This document shows positions 1 to 9,015 of a DNA stretch of 33,165 nucleotides, piece by piece. The notes under the pieces are model-generated. The model searched no databases. It saw nothing but the letters and a program-made list of their open reading frames with translations, and was not told the origin of the DNA. The DNA is taken from contig JASJCP010000042.1 of NCBI GenBank assembly GCA_030065935.1, positions 1 through 33,165 of the forward strand. The letters are read 5' to 3'. Position 1 is the stretch's first letter; each line of letters starts with the position of its first letter. The DNA comes from Xenococcaceae cyanobacterium MO_167.B27 (GTDB lineage Bacteria > Cyanobacteriota > Cyanobacteriia > Cyanobacteriales > Xenococcaceae). The translations under genes were made by a program, and so were the position numbers.

Positions 1-452
1 ATTTTAGCCTACATAAAGATAAAATGTGTGTAGAAAATCTTAAAAGCCTAAAATGAGGAGCGCGGGAAGTCCGCTTCAGAACACAGCAATTCAACTCTAT
101 ATACAGAGGATAAAGCCTATAAAGCGGACTTCTCCCCCCGCTTGGCGCGAAAGACGCTCTGGGTAGCGCTCCGATATGTTTGTTAACTGATTTTGATTCA
201 TCTGACCGTTAACCCAAAGCGGGTTTAAGGTCTTTTCCAGAAAAAAATATACCACCTTCTATAGATCATCTAGTTAGGCATCATAGGGTTTCCCTTGTTT
301 CAAGGTGGTATATTTTTTCTCAGAGATCACCTAACGGTAGTCCTCTTACTTTTGAGAAACGGTATAAGATATTCCTTGAGCAAACTTGGGCAAATTAGCA
401 TTGAATAGGTTATTTATGAATAACCCACCTGAATTATCGCCCATTAAGCTAA
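1..452. other. Gene-free leader region with three inverted repeats
   Basis: No convincing coding frame or RNA gene is visible. The stretch holds an 11-bp inverted repeat with arms GAAGTCCGCTT (66-76) and AAGCGGACTTC (122-132), flanked by G-rich and C-rich continuations. A 17-bp inverted repeat with arms at about 239-258 and 302-320 has core AAGGTGGTATATTTTTT, with one extra A in the left arm. A short hairpin GGTTATT-TATG-AATAACC lies at 408-425, just downstream of the phosphoribosyltransferase gene; it could aid termination but has no U tract. The first two resemble dispersed cyanobacterial repeats or hairpin RNAs. Confidence 0.5.
239..320. repeat. Long inverted repeat, 17-bp exact arms, about 43-nt spacer
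   Basis: The left arm (239-258) and right arm (302-320) are reverse complements over TATACCACCTT plus the adjoining A/T tract; only the A-tract length differs (7 A versus 6 T). A transcript from either strand would form one long hairpin. It could be a MITE-like element or an intergenic RNA. I see no second copy in the window. Confidence 0.6.
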
Positions 453-965
453 TTATCCGCTTTTTTGTCCTAATTTAATAGATAACTCCTGTGGGGTGAG
501 TTGTTCGTATTTTTCAAAGGGTTGGTGAATCCAAGGATTATCTTGGAGGTAATCTATATAATAGTCTGGCGCGATCGCAGAACAGGCTTTATACCAGATT
601 ACCGCCGTTTTAATTTGTGTAATCTCATCTCCATATCTATTTTTCAGCCAAGCAACTGCTTCAGATAGACTTATTCCCGAATCTACCAAGTCATCTACTA
701 ACAAGACTTTTCCTGTTAAACTAGACTCTGTCATAGATAGGTCTTTAGAAAATACGATTTTGCCACGGGTTTTACCTTTGTAGGAAGCGCAAGATAGTAT
801 TGCTAGGGGTCGATCGAAGAGACGACAAAGAATATCCCCTACTCTTAACCCACCTTTGGCTATACAAACAATGCGATCGCTCTTCCAACCAGATTGATGA
901 ATTTTAATTGCTAATTGCTCTATTTTATGGTGATATTCTGCCCAAGAGATGTATAAATCTGTCAT
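453..965 (-). CDS. Phosphoribosyltransferase (purine-salvage type)
   Basis: The 170-aa protein has a type I phosphoribosyltransferase fold signature. The PRPP loop LLVDDLVDSGISL (residues 88-100) has the two acidic residues and the following small-residue turn typical of the family, and IVCIAKGGLRVGD (32-44) is the upstream nucleotide-binding loop. The C-terminal WIHQPFE is usual in xanthine/guanine-type and related PRTases (COG2236-like). It would transfer ribose-5-phosphate from PRPP to a purine base in the cytoplasm; the base cannot be read from sequence. The gene is divergent from the MFS transporter gene with about 40 bp between starts, so the two may share a control region; a transporter beside a salvage enzyme is suggestive but not proof of a joint role. 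Confidence 0.85.
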   Translation of the reverse strand: MTDLYISWAEYHHKIEQLAIKIHQSGWKSDRIVCIAKGGLRVGDILCRLFDRPLAILSCASYKGKTRGKIVFSKDLSMTESSLTGKVLLVDDLVDSGISLSEAVAWLKNRYGDEITQIKTAVIWYKACSAIAPDYYIDYLQDNPWIHQPFEKYEQLTPQELSIKLGQKSG

Positions 966-1004
966 GAATATAGCTTGATGGGTTAGTGTTAACTGGAAGA
1001 TGGG

Positions 1005-2639
1005 GTGATAAAAAGCAATATGAAAACCGAAAAACTTAATTTTACTACTAAATTAGCTTATGGTTCAGGGGATATGGGTCCTGCAATCACGGCTAATATT
1101 TTAGTCTTTTTCTTGCTCTATTTTTTTACTAATGTGGCTGGTTTACCTCCTGGTTTAGCAGGTAGTATTTTGGCTATTGGGAAGATTGGGGATGCTATTA
1201 ACGATCCTATTGCGGGGATTTTAAGCGATCGCACTCGCACCAAATGGGGAAGGCGGATTCCTTGGATGTTATGGGGAACAATTCCTTTTGGGGTATTCTT
1301 TTTTTTGCAATGGATTGTACCTGAATTTAGTAGCGATCCTGATCTTAATCAGTGGTGTTTGTTTGTATATTATATTCTCATTGCAATTGTATTTAATTTA
1401 GCTTATACAGCAGTTAATTTACCCTACACAGCTTTAACCCCAGAGTTGACTCAAGACTATAACGAACGCACTAATATTAATAGTTTTCGTTTTGCTTTTT
1501 CTATTGGGGGAAGTATTCTATCTTTGATTTTGGCGACGTTTATTTTTCAAGCTTATCCTGACAATCCTCGCCAACAGTATTTAATATTAGGTTTAGTTAG
1601 TACTGTACTATCTATTATTGCTTTATTTTGGTGTACTTTTCGGATTCAAGAACGAGGCGCAGAGCCAATTTTAAAGCAGCCACTAAAACGCAATATTGGT
1701 TATATTTTAATTGGAATTGCAGTCATTGCTATAATTTACAGCATTATCAATTTAGCTTCAGCTATTTTGTTTGGGTTATTAGGATTTTTAGTCGGGTTAC
1801 AATTATTGGGATTTGGGATTACTTTAATCTGGGCAAAAACTGAATCTCATTTATGCGATCGCGAGGCGATTGAACATCGTAATACTGTTGGATCAACTCC
1901 TACTATCCCGATTCTAGAGCAGTTAAAAATTGTTTTTAGGAATAAACCTTTTCTCTATCTTATTGGTATTTATTTATGCTCTTGGTTAGCAGTACAACTT
2001 ACAGCATCGATCCTAATTTATTTTGTAGTTAGTTGGATGGGAATGGACGAAGCTGCTTTTCCTACTGTGGCGATCGCCGTTCAAGGAACATCCTTAATTA
2101 TGTTGTTTTTCTGGAAATTTGTAAGTAGTAAAATTGGTAAAAAAGCAGTTTATTATATGGGTACAGGATTTTGGATTATTGCCCAAGGTGGTTTATTTTT
2201 ACTGCAACCAGAACAAACAACTGAATTATATTTGTTGGCAACTTTAGCAGGTTTTGGAGTTTCTGTAGCTTATCTAGTTCCTTGGTCAATGATACCTGAT
2301 GTTATTGAACTAGATGAACTCAATACAGGACAAAGAAGAGAAGGTATTTTTTATAGTTTCATGGTTTTATTGCAAAAGTTTGGTTTAGCTTTAGCACTAT
2401 TTTTAGTAGGATTAGCTTTAGAATGGTCAGGATTTATTGAACGACCACCAGGAGGAGAAATCCCCATTCAACCTGATAGTGCATTACTCGCTATTAGAGT
2501 TGCTGTTGCACCTTTACCTACTGTAGTTTTGATTATTGGTTTAGTGTTGGCTTATTTCTATCCTATTACTAAAGAAGTCCACGAAGAGATTAGATTAAAA
2601 TTACAAGCAAAGAAAGAAGGAGGAAGGGATGAAGGATGA
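1005..2639 (+). CDS. MFS transporter, GPH (glycoside-pentoside-hexuronide:cation symporter) type
   Basis: This is a roughly 540-aa polytopic membrane protein with about 12 hydrophobic segments. Near residues 60-85 it has GKIGDAINDPIAGILSD followed by RTRTKWGRR, the MelB-type loop with conserved Asp residues and the basic R-x-G-R-R turn. The family couples sugar or other small-solute uptake to cations; the substrate here is unknown. Two starts are possible: GTG at 1005, preceded by GGAAG, or ATG at 1020; I keep the GTG because of its better ribosome site. The C-terminal residues KKEGGRDEG and the stop codon are encoded by the beginning of a heptamer repeat array, so the original C-terminus may have been replaced. 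Confidence 0.85.
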   Translation: MIKSNMKTEKLNFTTKLAYGSGDMGPAITANILVFFLLYFFTNVAGLPPGLAGSILAIGKIGDAINDPIAGILSDRTRTKWGRRIPWMLWGTIPFGVFFFLQWIVPEFSSDPDLNQWCLFVYYILIAIVFNLAYTAVNLPYTALTPELTQDYNERTNINSFRFAFSIGGSILSLILATFIFQAYPDNPRQQYLILGLVSTVLSIIALFWCTFRIQERGAEPILKQPLKRNIGYILIGIAVIAIIYSIINLASAILFGLLGFLVGLQLLGFGITLIWAKTESHLCDREAIEHRNTVGSTPTIPILEQLKIVFRNKPFLYLIGIYLCSWLAVQLTASILIYFVVSWMGMDEAAFPTVAIAVQGTSLIMLFFWKFVSSKIGKKAVYYMGTGFWIIAQGGLFLLQPEQTTELYLLATLAGFGVSVAYLVPWSMIPDVIELDELNTGQRREGIFYSFMVLLQKFGLALALFLVGLALEWSGFIERPPGGEIPIQPDSALLAIRVAVAPLPTVVLIIGLVLAYFYPITKEVHEEIRLKLQAKKEGGRDEG

Positions 2640-2800
2640 AGGATGAAGTATGAAGAGTGAAGGATGAAGGATGAAGTATGAAGCATGAAGCATGAAGGAG
2701 GAAGGGATGAAGGATGAAGGATGAAGTATGAAGAGTGAAGGATGAAGGATAAAGGATGAGGAAGGAAGGGTGGAGGATACTAAGGATGAAGTAGCAAGTA
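2616..2800. repeat. Heptamer STRR array (GGATGAA and variants) with internal 57-bp duplication
   Basis: Repeated 7-bp units GGATGAA, AGTATGA, AGCATGA and AGAGTGA run from within the last codons of the transporter gene to about 2800. A 57-bp stretch at 2616-2672 recurs identically at 2694-2750, so the array also has a 78-bp higher-order duplication. Open frames crossing the array on the minus strand encode only repetitive SFILHPS-like peptides and are not genes. Confidence 0.9.
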
Positions 2801-2810
2801 GCGAGTAGCA

Positions 2811-2863
2811 ATTAACAATTAACAATTAACAACTAACAACTAACAACTAACAACTAACAATTA
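2811..2863. repeat. Heptamer STRR array (AACTAAC / AATTAAC)
   Basis: About seven 7-bp units, first AATTAAC and then AACTAAC, end just before the 3' end of the glycosyltransferase gene. The unit differs completely from the neighbouring GGATGAA array, but the period is again 7. Confidence 0.9.
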
Positions 2864-2889
2864 GTAATCAAAAATAACTAGATAGATAT

Positions 2890-3888
2890 TTAATTTTTAA
2901 AAAATTTGCGTTTGACTTTATCTAGCGATCGCATAAAGGATAATTTACGAATTCGCCAGAAGTCTAAATCAGAAATTGCAGACTGTTGCTGCTGTTTAAA
3001 TTCAAAAAATTGATTAATTTCTTGTAAAATAACTTGCAATCTAGTTACTAAATAATCTTTTCTATACTGTTGTAAGAATGACTCAGGTAATGGCGAATGA
3101 TTGTTATTTTCAATCGCTGCTAAAATTCTTTTTAAATCATACTCTACTGAATAGCCAGCAATCTTCTCACAATTAAAACCTGGATCGAGATAATCAGCTA
3201 AACCGTGATTAACACTAGAAAATATCTGACAACCACAAGCTAAAGCTTCTAAAGGTGGTAATCCAAAACCTTCTGTTACTCCACTTACTCCCCAGTATTC
3301 AGCAGAATCATATAAATAAACTTTACTTCTGTTAAATAAACCTGCTAAATCTTCTACATAACTATCTATCAGTTGTACTCGACAACGAGATTGTAACTTA
3401 GGAATTAATTGTGTTAATAAATACTCCGATGACTTGCGAGTCTGTACTAAAACATCAATATCTCTCGTCAAATTCTGATTATAAAATTCCGCTCCTATTT
3501 CATTGGGTAAATAGTAAATTAAACTATTAGGAGACTTTTGTCCCCAATAACCCATAGTGTTGCGACTAACCGTAACAATGGGAATATCAGAAGGTAATCG
3601 AAAACTGTAACCTGCGCTGTGAGCATGATAAATTACATTGTAATCTCGCAATTTTGGGATTAGTTTCGGAACATCAAAACCCCAACTCACGACAAAAATA
3701 ATATTTTGCAGATTCTCTTGTTGCAGAATATCCGTTAAAAAAAGATGACTGTCTTCTCTTTGACGGTAAGTAACAATTTCAGCTTCAGCAAAACACTTTA
3801 CCAGATTAACAGTTTTCAACTCCGCCCATAATCCACCACCACCAAATTTACCTCTTGTCCCTGGTAACAAAAAATATAGTTTTCTCAT
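2890..3888 (-). CDS. Glycosyltransferase, GT4-like
   Basis: The 332-aa protein has a GT-B architecture. The N-terminal glycine-rich loop (GKFGGGGLWAEL, 14-25) fits acceptor-side glycine motifs. The C-terminal EGFGLPPLEALACGC (206-220) is the EX7E donor-nucleotide motif of retaining GT4 enzymes. The last 60 residues are basic and glutamine-rich. It likely adds a sugar to a cell-surface glycan or glycolipid; donor and acceptor are not deducible. It lies alone between repeat arrays, about 200 bp upstream (in its own sense) of no obvious partner, and about 11 kb from the polysaccharide block at 15.4 kb. Confidence 0.8.
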   Translation of the reverse strand: MRKLYFLLPGTRGKFGGGGLWAELKTVNLVKCFAEAEIVTYRQREDSHLFLTDILQQENLQNIIFVVSWGFDVPKLIPKLRDYNVIYHAHSAGYSFRLPSDIPIVTVSRNTMGYWGQKSPNSLIYYLPNEIGAEFYNQNLTRDIDVLVQTRKSSEYLLTQLIPKLQSRCRVQLIDSYVEDLAGLFNRSKVYLYDSAEYWGVSGVTEGFGLPPLEALACGCQIFSSVNHGLADYLDPGFNCEKIAGYSVEYDLKRILAAIENNNHSPLPESFLQQYRKDYLVTRLQVILQEINQFFEFKQQQQSAISDLDFWRIRKLSFMRSLDKVKRKFFKN

Positions 3889-3931
3889 TTGTTATTAGTT
3901 ATTAGTCATTGGTCATTTGTTATGGAGGATA

Positions 3932-4072
3932 AAGTAATAAGTAATAAGTAATAAGTATTATTTCTCCCCAATCCCCCAGTCTCCCCAATCTCCCCAATCT
4001 CCCCAATCTCCCCAATCTCCCCAATCTCCCCAGTCCCCCAAGTCCCCCATTCCCCATTCCCCATTCCCCAAG
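3932..4072. repeat. Composite repeat: AATAAGT heptamers followed by CCCCAATCT nonamers
   Basis: 3932-3960 holds tandem AATAAGT units. 3964-4072 is an almost pure C-rich strand with about a dozen CCCC runs, mainly as the 9-bp unit CCCCAATCT. The minus strand therefore reads GGGG-AGATT repeatedly, a pattern that meets the usual G-quadruplex rule of four G-runs with loops of 1-7 nt. It lies immediately downstream of def. A related composite lies at 6190-6293. Confidence 0.85.
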
Positions 4073-4089
4073 ATTATGATGTCTGCGCA

Positions 4090-4638
4090 CTATAATTCAG
4101 TTGCTGTATTGTCAAAAATTCGCTTCTGATATTCTGCTTCTGAATATAAATCCTGGTTACTTTCTAAACGGTCTAAAAATAGGATGCCATCAAGATGATC
4201 TAATTCATGTTGAAAGATACGAGCGACAAAATCAGTTAAGACTTTACTTTCCAAGACACCTTCTCTAGTAAGATACTCTACTTCTACAGTTTGATATCTA
4301 GGTACTAAACCCCGTAAACCAGGAACACTTAAACAACCTTCCCAATCTTTAACCTTTTGCTCACTGTGAGAAATAATCTTGGGGTTAATCATTGCTGTGG
4401 GTTGCATCTTGGGTGCGTCAGGATAACGGATATTGGGGCGAGAAGCGACAATAAATAAGCGAAAAGACTGGGATACTTGGGGTGCAGCAATCCCTACTCC
4501 ATTGGATGCGATCGCAGTCTCAATCAGAGAGTCTATCAGTTGTGATATCTTGGGGTCTGTGATATCTGTTACTGCTTTAGCTTTTGTGCGTAATATGGGA
4601 TTACCTAGTTGAGCTATATCTAAAATTGGTTTTTCCAT
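4090..4638 (-). CDS. def: Peptide deformylase
   Basis: The 182-aa enzyme removes the formyl group from the N-terminal methionine of nascent proteins. All three family motifs are present: GVGIAAPQ (47-54), EGCLS (100-104, metal ligand C102) and QHELDH (143-148, metal ligands H144 and H148, catalytic E145). Length is normal for bacterial PDF. The gene is divergent from dnaA with about 50 bp between starts. The first in-frame ATG follows a short AT-rich leader without a strong Shine-Dalgarno. Confidence 0.97.
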   Translation of the reverse strand: MEKPILDIAQLGNPILRTKAKAVTDITDPKISQLIDSLIETAIASNGVGIAAPQVSQSFRLFIVASRPNIRYPDAPKMQPTAMINPKIISHSEQKVKDWEGCLSVPGLRGLVPRYQTVEVEYLTREGVLESKVLTDFVARIFQHELDHLDGILFLDRLESNQDLYSEAEYQKRIFDNTATEL

Positions 4639-4691
4639 TTTTTAAATAGTCTGTATTTGAGCTTTAATTTCTAGGTTACAATTCTTCCATC

Positions 4692-6077
4692 GTGGTTACA
4701 TCGGTAATAAGAGTGTCAATATCTTCTCAACAACTGTGGCAAAGAGTTTTAGAGCGTTTAGAGCGACAATTGAGTCGCCCAACTTTTGAAACCTGGATTC
4801 AATCAGCTACAGCAGAAGATTTTAGAAATAACTGTCTAACTATTTGTACCCCTAATCCTTTTATCCTCAATCATCTACAAAAGCATTATCTAAAAACTAT
4901 TAGTGAGGTAGTTAAAGATATTGTAGGAAATACTGTAGAAATTCGTCTTAAATCTGCTCAAGGAGGAGATAACACCTGGTTTGGTAATAATTTGTTTATT
5001 AACGGCAATTCTTTACAACATAAGACTATTTCCCATCCCCTCAATCCTACAGAATTAAATCCTAAATACACTTTTTATCGCTTTGTAGTAGGTCCTACTA
5101 ACCGTATGGCACACGCTGCTGCTTTAGCAGTAGCAGAGTCTCCTGGGCGAGATTTTAACCCTTTGTTTCTCTGTGGAGGAGTGGGTTTAGGAAAAACTCA
5201 TCTCATGCAAGCTATTGGACATTACCATTTAGAAATTAATTCTAATGCTAAGGTGTTCTATGTTTCTACAGAGCAGTTTACCAACGATCTTATTGCTGCT
5301 ATCCGTAATGATAATATGCAAAGTTTTCGGGAACACTATCGCACTGCGGATATTTTGTTAATTGACGATATTCAATTTATTGAAGGAAAAGAATATACCC
5401 AAGAAGAGTTTTTCCATACTTTTAATACTCTCCATGAAGCAGGAAAACAAGTAGTATTAGCCAGCGATCGCCAACCGAATCAAATTCCCAAACTACAAGA
5501 AAGATTAATTTCTCGCTTCTCTATGGGATTAGTAGCAGATATACAAGTACCCGACTTGGAAACTCGCATGGCGATCTTACAAAAAAAAGCGGAATATGAA
5601 AACATCCGTCTGTCTAGAGAGGCGATCGAATATATTGCAACTCGCTGCACTTCCAATATTCGGGAATTAGAAGGGGCATTAATTCGGGCGATAGCTTATA
5701 TTTCCATGTCAGGATTACCCATGACAGTAGAAAATATTGCACCAGTATTAAACCCTCCTGCAGAAAGAGTTGCAACCTCCCCTGAAATTATTTTGAAAGT
5801 AGTTTCTCAAGAATTAAAAGTTCCTATAGAAGACTTAAAAGGTAGCTCCCGTCGTCGAGAAATTAGCACCGCACGACAAATCGGAATGTATCTCATGCGT
5901 CAACACACAGACCTTAGTTTACCCCGCATTGGGGAAGAATTTGGCGGAAAAGATCACACAACAGTAATGTATAGTTGCGAAAAAATTGCCAAACAAATTG
6001 ACAAAGATCAACAAGTGCGTCAAATTGTATCTCAATTAAGCGATCTGATTAATTTTATGAGTAAAAACAATTCTTAA
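4692..6077 (+). CDS. dnaA: Chromosomal replication initiator DnaA
   Basis: DnaA binds DnaA boxes at oriC and opens the duplex in an ATP-dependent way. Seen here are an N-terminal domain I with [11 protein letters not shown] (26-36), a linker of about 40 residues, an AAA+ domain with Walker [10 protein letters not shown] (162-170) and Walker [10 protein letters not shown] (221-229), and a C-terminal DNA-binding domain ending in the DnaA signature around [15 protein letters not shown] (418-432). The 461-aa reading begins at GTG 4692. An alternative GTG at 4713 gives an N-terminus starting MSISSQQLW, which fits usual DnaA starts better and may be the true one. dnaN is not adjacent. Confidence 0.97.
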   Translation: MVTSVIRVSISSQQLWQRVLERLERQLSRPTFETWIQSATAEDFRNNCLTICTPNPFILNHLQKHYLKTISEVVKDIVGNTVEIRLKSAQGGDNTWFGNNLFINGNSLQHKTISHPLNPTELNPKYTFYRFVVGPTNRMAHAAALAVAESPGRDFNPLFLCGGVGLGKTHLMQAIGHYHLEINSNAKVFYVSTEQFTNDLIAAIRNDNMQSFREHYRTADILLIDDIQFIEGKEYTQEEFFHTFNTLHEAGKQVVLASDRQPNQIPKLQERLISRFSMGLVADIQVPDLETRMAILQKKAEYENIRLSREAIEYIATRCTSNIRELEGALIRAIAYISMSGLPMTVENIAPVLNPPAERVATSPEIILKVVSQELKVPIEDLKGSSRRREISTARQIGMYLMRQHTDLSLPRIGEEFGGKDHTTVMYSCEKIAKQIDKDQQVRQIVSQLSDLINFMSKNNS

Positions 6078-6189
6078 TAGTCTAATAATGCACCGCAATA
6101 TTAATTAAGTACCCAGGCAAAATTATTTACACATTTTTAGCGTCAGGTGTTACCTATTCCCTATTCCCAAGGATGAAGCATGATGAATT

Positions 6190-6293
6190 AATAAGTAATA
6201 AGTAATAAGTAATAAGTATTACTTCCCCCCACTCTCCGCCGTCCCCCAGTCCCCCAATCTCCCCAGTCCCCCAAGTCCCCAAGTCCCCATTCC
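6190..6293. repeat. Composite repeat: AATAAGT heptamers followed by C-rich array
   Basis: 6190-6220 holds tandem AATAAGT, followed at 6223-6293 by CCCC-rich sequence built from CCCCAGT, CCCCAAT and CCCCAAGT units. Order and content match the composite at 3932-4072, in the same orientation, so def and dnaA are bracketed by related cassettes. The rest of the 330-bp dnaA/DUF4399 gap (6078-6407) shows no gene and no convincing DnaA-box cluster. Confidence 0.8.
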
Positions 6294-6407
6294 TTATCCT
6301 CACTATGTAATTTATTCTGCACAGCTATTAGGGTCAGTTAGGAGATTAAACAAGACTTATCCCTTTGTGTCAAAATTATTAAATATTACTTAAATCAACC
6401 AGATATT

Positions 6408-6854
6408 ATGAAACTCGCGATCGCATTTATTGGCATTTTATCGGCATTTTTATTTGGTTTTGGGTTAGCAACACCACCAATGTCTGCTAACGAGTTAGTT
6501 TCCCCTGCACCCGATGATGCACAAGTTTATATTATCAGTCCCGCAGATGGAGATACTTTACCAAACTCCTTTCAAGTCCAGTTTGGACTATCGGGAATGG
6601 GAATTGCACCTGCTGGTATCGACAAGCAAAATACAGGACATCATCATCTGTTAGTGGATCTCCAAGAATTACCCGATTTAAGTGCATCCTTACCAGCTAC
6701 AGAACACATTAGGCATTTTGGTGGAGGACAAACCGAAACTACTCTCACTTTGCCACCAGGAGAGCATAAATTGCAATTATTACTGGGAAACTACGCCCAT
6801 ATTCCCCATGAACGTCCAATTCTGTCCGATCCAATTACTGTAACTGTCAAGTAA
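6408..6854 (+). CDS. DUF4399 domain-containing secreted protein
   Basis: This 148-aa protein starts with a signal-peptide-like segment: basic start, hydrophobic core to about residue 22, then ATPPMSA as a possible cleavage region. The mature part matches DUF4399: GMGIAPAGI, NTGHHHLLVD and HFGGGQTETTLTLPPGEH followed by an LQLLLGNYAHIPH-like end. The His-rich HHH and the HIPH segments are conserved in the family and could bind metal, but no function is established. It is probably periplasmic. It lies convergent to chlB with two hairpins between the stop codons. Confidence 0.85.
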   Translation: MKLAIAFIGILSAFLFGFGLATPPMSANELVSPAPDDAQVYIISPADGDTLPNSFQVQFGLSGMGIAPAGIDKQNTGHHHLLVDLQELPDLSASLPATEHIRHFGGGQTETTLTLPPGEHKLQLLLGNYAHIPHERPILSDPITVTVK

Positions 6855-6862
6855 GAAGTTAT

Positions 6863-6910
6863 ATCCCCGCAATAAAATTGACGGGGATGAGCTTACTTAA
6901 AACTAAGCTC
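6863..6910. terminator. Two tandem hairpins between convergent genes
   Basis: ATCCCCG (6863-6869) pairs with CGGGGAT (6882-6888). GAGCTTA (6889-6895) pairs with TAAGCTC (6904-6910), which overlaps the chlB stop. Position between two convergent stops suggests shared transcription termination, although no long U tract follows. Confidence 0.55.
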
Positions 6911-8429
6911 CTACAGATTCTTTGGCTGCGTACATTACCTCAAGAGTAATTTCACTTAAGCCTCTTTCACGAGCAAATTTTTCTGTATTCCGTTTCACTT
7001 TACCGCGAACAAAACCAGGAATTTTATTTAATTCGGCTTTAGCTTCTTTATCCCAATTCAAATCAGAATCAGCAGAGATGCTTTTAGTAATAACTTCTTT
7101 GGTATCGTGTCCGCCAAAGATTTCTAAAAGATGATCTTCCATTCCTAAAGTAAACGAGTTATAGACTAAATCCGCAATTTGGTTTGTTCCTTCATAACCG
7201 AGGAAAGGTTTATAACCAATGGGGAAATCTTGAATGTGAATTGGTGCTGCGATGACACCACAAGGAATACTCAGACGTTTTCCTACATGACGTTCCATTT
7301 GTGTGCCAAAAATTGCAGCAGGTTCAATTCTAGCGATCGCATCTCCAATTGCTCCGTTATCATCACTAATTAGTATCTCATCACAATATTCACTTACTTG
7401 TTCTCTAAAATAATCTTCATCATATTTACAGTAAGTTCCAGCTAAGACAACACGGATACCCATTTCACGAGCCAAGATTTTAGTCATAGCTATAGCGTGG
7501 GTGGTGTCACCAAAGACTACTGCTTTTTTTCCTGTTAAATTTTGACAGTCAATGGAGCGAGAAAACCAAGCAGCTTGAGAAACATAGAGAGTTTGATTGT
7601 TAATGTATTCTTCATAGTCTGCTGTTGCTCCTTGAGCGTTAATCACCTGCTGAATTTTGCGAATACACCTTGCGGTTTCTACCACACCCATAGGAGTAAT
7701 ATCCACATAAGGCATATTAAATTCTGCTTCTAAATATTGAGCAGTCATTACACCCAATTCACGATAGGGAACAAGGTTAAACCAAGCGCGAGTTAGATTT
7801 TTGAGATTATGAACTGATGCACCTTCAGGAATTACCTCATTAACTTCAATTCCCAACTCAGCCATCAGGCGTTTTAGTTCAGTACAGTCATGTTGGTTAT
7901 GAAAACCCAAAGTCGAAATACCGATTATGTTTACTGAAGGTTTAGAGGTTTTCTCTTGGGGTAATTCATTCTTTTTCTTGGCTTTAGTTAAATAAAACTC
8001 TACGATTTGTTGTAAAGTGCGATCGCCAGCTTGTAACTCATTAACTCGATAATGGTTGACATCTGCTAACAAGACATCTCCCTGAGTATCCATTCGAGCG
8101 CGATCTACAAAGTTTTGTAAGTCTTCTTGGAGAATACTAGAAGTACAAGTAGGAGTTAAAACAATGAGATCGGGATGTTCTTCTCGATCCTTACGAGTGA
8201 TGTTATCCACTACTTTTTCTTGTGAACCCCTTGCTAATACCTTACGATCTACCACACTAGCAGTAACAGGGGTAAAGTTTCTCTCTCGCTCCAACATCGA
8301 GCGCATAACATTAAAATAGTCGTCTCCTAAAGGAGCGTGCATAATCGCATGGACGTTTTTAAAAGAACTCGCAACACGAAGAGTACCAATATGAGCAGGT
8401 CCTGCATACATCCAATAAGCTAATTTCAT
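6903..8429 (-). CDS. chlB: Light-independent protochlorophyllide reductase subunit B
   Basis: ChlB forms the catalytic NB component of the dark-operative protochlorophyllide oxidoreductase with ChlN, and receives electrons from ChlL. This nitrogenase-like complex reduces ring D of protochlorophyllide without light. The protein matches ChlB throughout: start [20 protein letters not shown], then [14 protein letters not shown], then the C-terminal [20 protein letters not shown] domain. Starting at 8429 gives 508 aa, the normal ChlB length, and places AGGAAG about 8 nt upstream. An in-frame ATG at 8486 would add 19 unrelated residues and is not favoured. chlN and chlL are not in the window. Confidence 0.97.
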   Translation of the reverse strand: MKLAYWMYAGPAHIGTLRVASSFKNVHAIMHAPLGDDYFNVMRSMLERERNFTPVTASVVDRKVLARGSQEKVVDNITRKDREEHPDLIVLTPTCTSSILQEDLQNFVDRARMDTQGDVLLADVNHYRVNELQAGDRTLQQIVEFYLTKAKKKNELPQEKTSKPSVNIIGISTLGFHNQHDCTELKRLMAELGIEVNEVIPEGASVHNLKNLTRAWFNLVPYRELGVMTAQYLEAEFNMPYVDITPMGVVETARCIRKIQQVINAQGATADYEEYINNQTLYVSQAAWFSRSIDCQNLTGKKAVVFGDTTHAIAMTKILAREMGIRVVLAGTYCKYDEDYFREQVSEYCDEILISDDNGAIGDAIARIEPAAIFGTQMERHVGKRLSIPCGVIAAPIHIQDFPIGYKPFLGYEGTNQIADLVYNSFTLGMEDHLLEIFGGHDTKEVITKSISADSDLNWDKEAKAELNKIPGFVRGKVKRNTEKFARERGLSEITLEVMYAAKESVGA

Positions 8430-8846
8430 TGACTTCTTCCTGAATATAAAAATTGAGCAATCTCTCTCTATCTCAATACCGAACACATATTTCAGCTTGC
8501 TACTTTAATCGTTTCGGTAAGCTACGGTGCAATAAATCTTAATGCCTAAGATGAGAAGTTAAGCAACAATACCTATCCGAATCGGCAAAATTACAGTCAT
8601 TCGATCATGCAAAACTCTTTATTTCGGCGAAAGCACTACAGAAATTCTGTTCATACTGCTAATTTGTGCTACTGTAAATAGTAAGTCTAAAACATAAATT
8701 CACCCCTATTAAGTGTTTTTTTTGGGCTGTCGTCTAAAAATAAGTAGAAGTCTAACCTATTTAAAACATACAAGTAGGAGCTTTTTTAGCCATAAGGCAA
8801 AACCAATATAAGTAGTGTAAATTAAAACAGAGGAGCCGTCTATTCG
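8430..8846. other. Divergent intergenic region between chlB and the small ORF
   Basis: About 420 bp without a gene. It must contain the chlB promoter (minus) and the promoter for the 47-aa ORF/aroQ pair (plus). I see A/T-rich stretches and a T8 run near 8717-8724, but no promoter that I would name with confidence. Confidence 0.4.
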
Positions 8847-8990
8847 ATGGACTATTTAGAAAAACTACTGGAAAAACTGAAAGAGTGGGCCCAGAAATTA
8901 ATTGAAGTCCTAGCAGGGTCAGAAACTGAAACAGAGCCAGAACTGATACCTATACCAGTAAAAGACCCTCGTCATCGTAATTACCGTTAA
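8847..8990 (+). CDS. 47-aa acidic/amphipathic small protein upstream of aroQ
   Basis: ATG at 8847 is preceded by AGAGGAG at the right distance (about 8828-8834), a strong ribosome site. The product has an amphipathic helix (MDYLEKLLEKLKEWAQKLIE), an acidic stretch ETETEPE, and the tail LIPIPVKDPRHRNYR. The mix of a good start, regular heptad-like leucines and a defined tail argues for a real gene. It ends 25 nt before the aroQ start, so the two may be cotranscribed. The helix might bind a membrane surface or a partner protein. I do not recognise a named family. Confidence 0.7.
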   Translation: MDYLEKLLEKLKEWAQKLIEVLAGSETETEPELIPIPVKDPRHRNYR

Positions 8991-9015
8991 TAAAATTTCA
9001 TTTTAGAATTGAGTA

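Noticed and set aside
130-180. tRNA or small RNA gene in the leader
   Set aside because: No T-loop (GTTCGAATC-like) or acceptor-stem pairing was found there or elsewhere in the window.
2590-2825. Two overlapping minus-strand ORFs of 73-74 codons
   Set aside because: They translate the heptamer array into LHPSSF-type repeats and have no ribosome site; shadows of the repeat.
2616-4072. CRISPR array
   Set aside because: Units are 7-9 bp without unique spacers, and there are no cas genes.
6078-6407. Possible oriC next to dnaA
   Set aside because: Only scattered weak matches to DnaA boxes (for example TTATCCTCA-like near 6293); no cluster, and the spacer is filled with repeat arrays.
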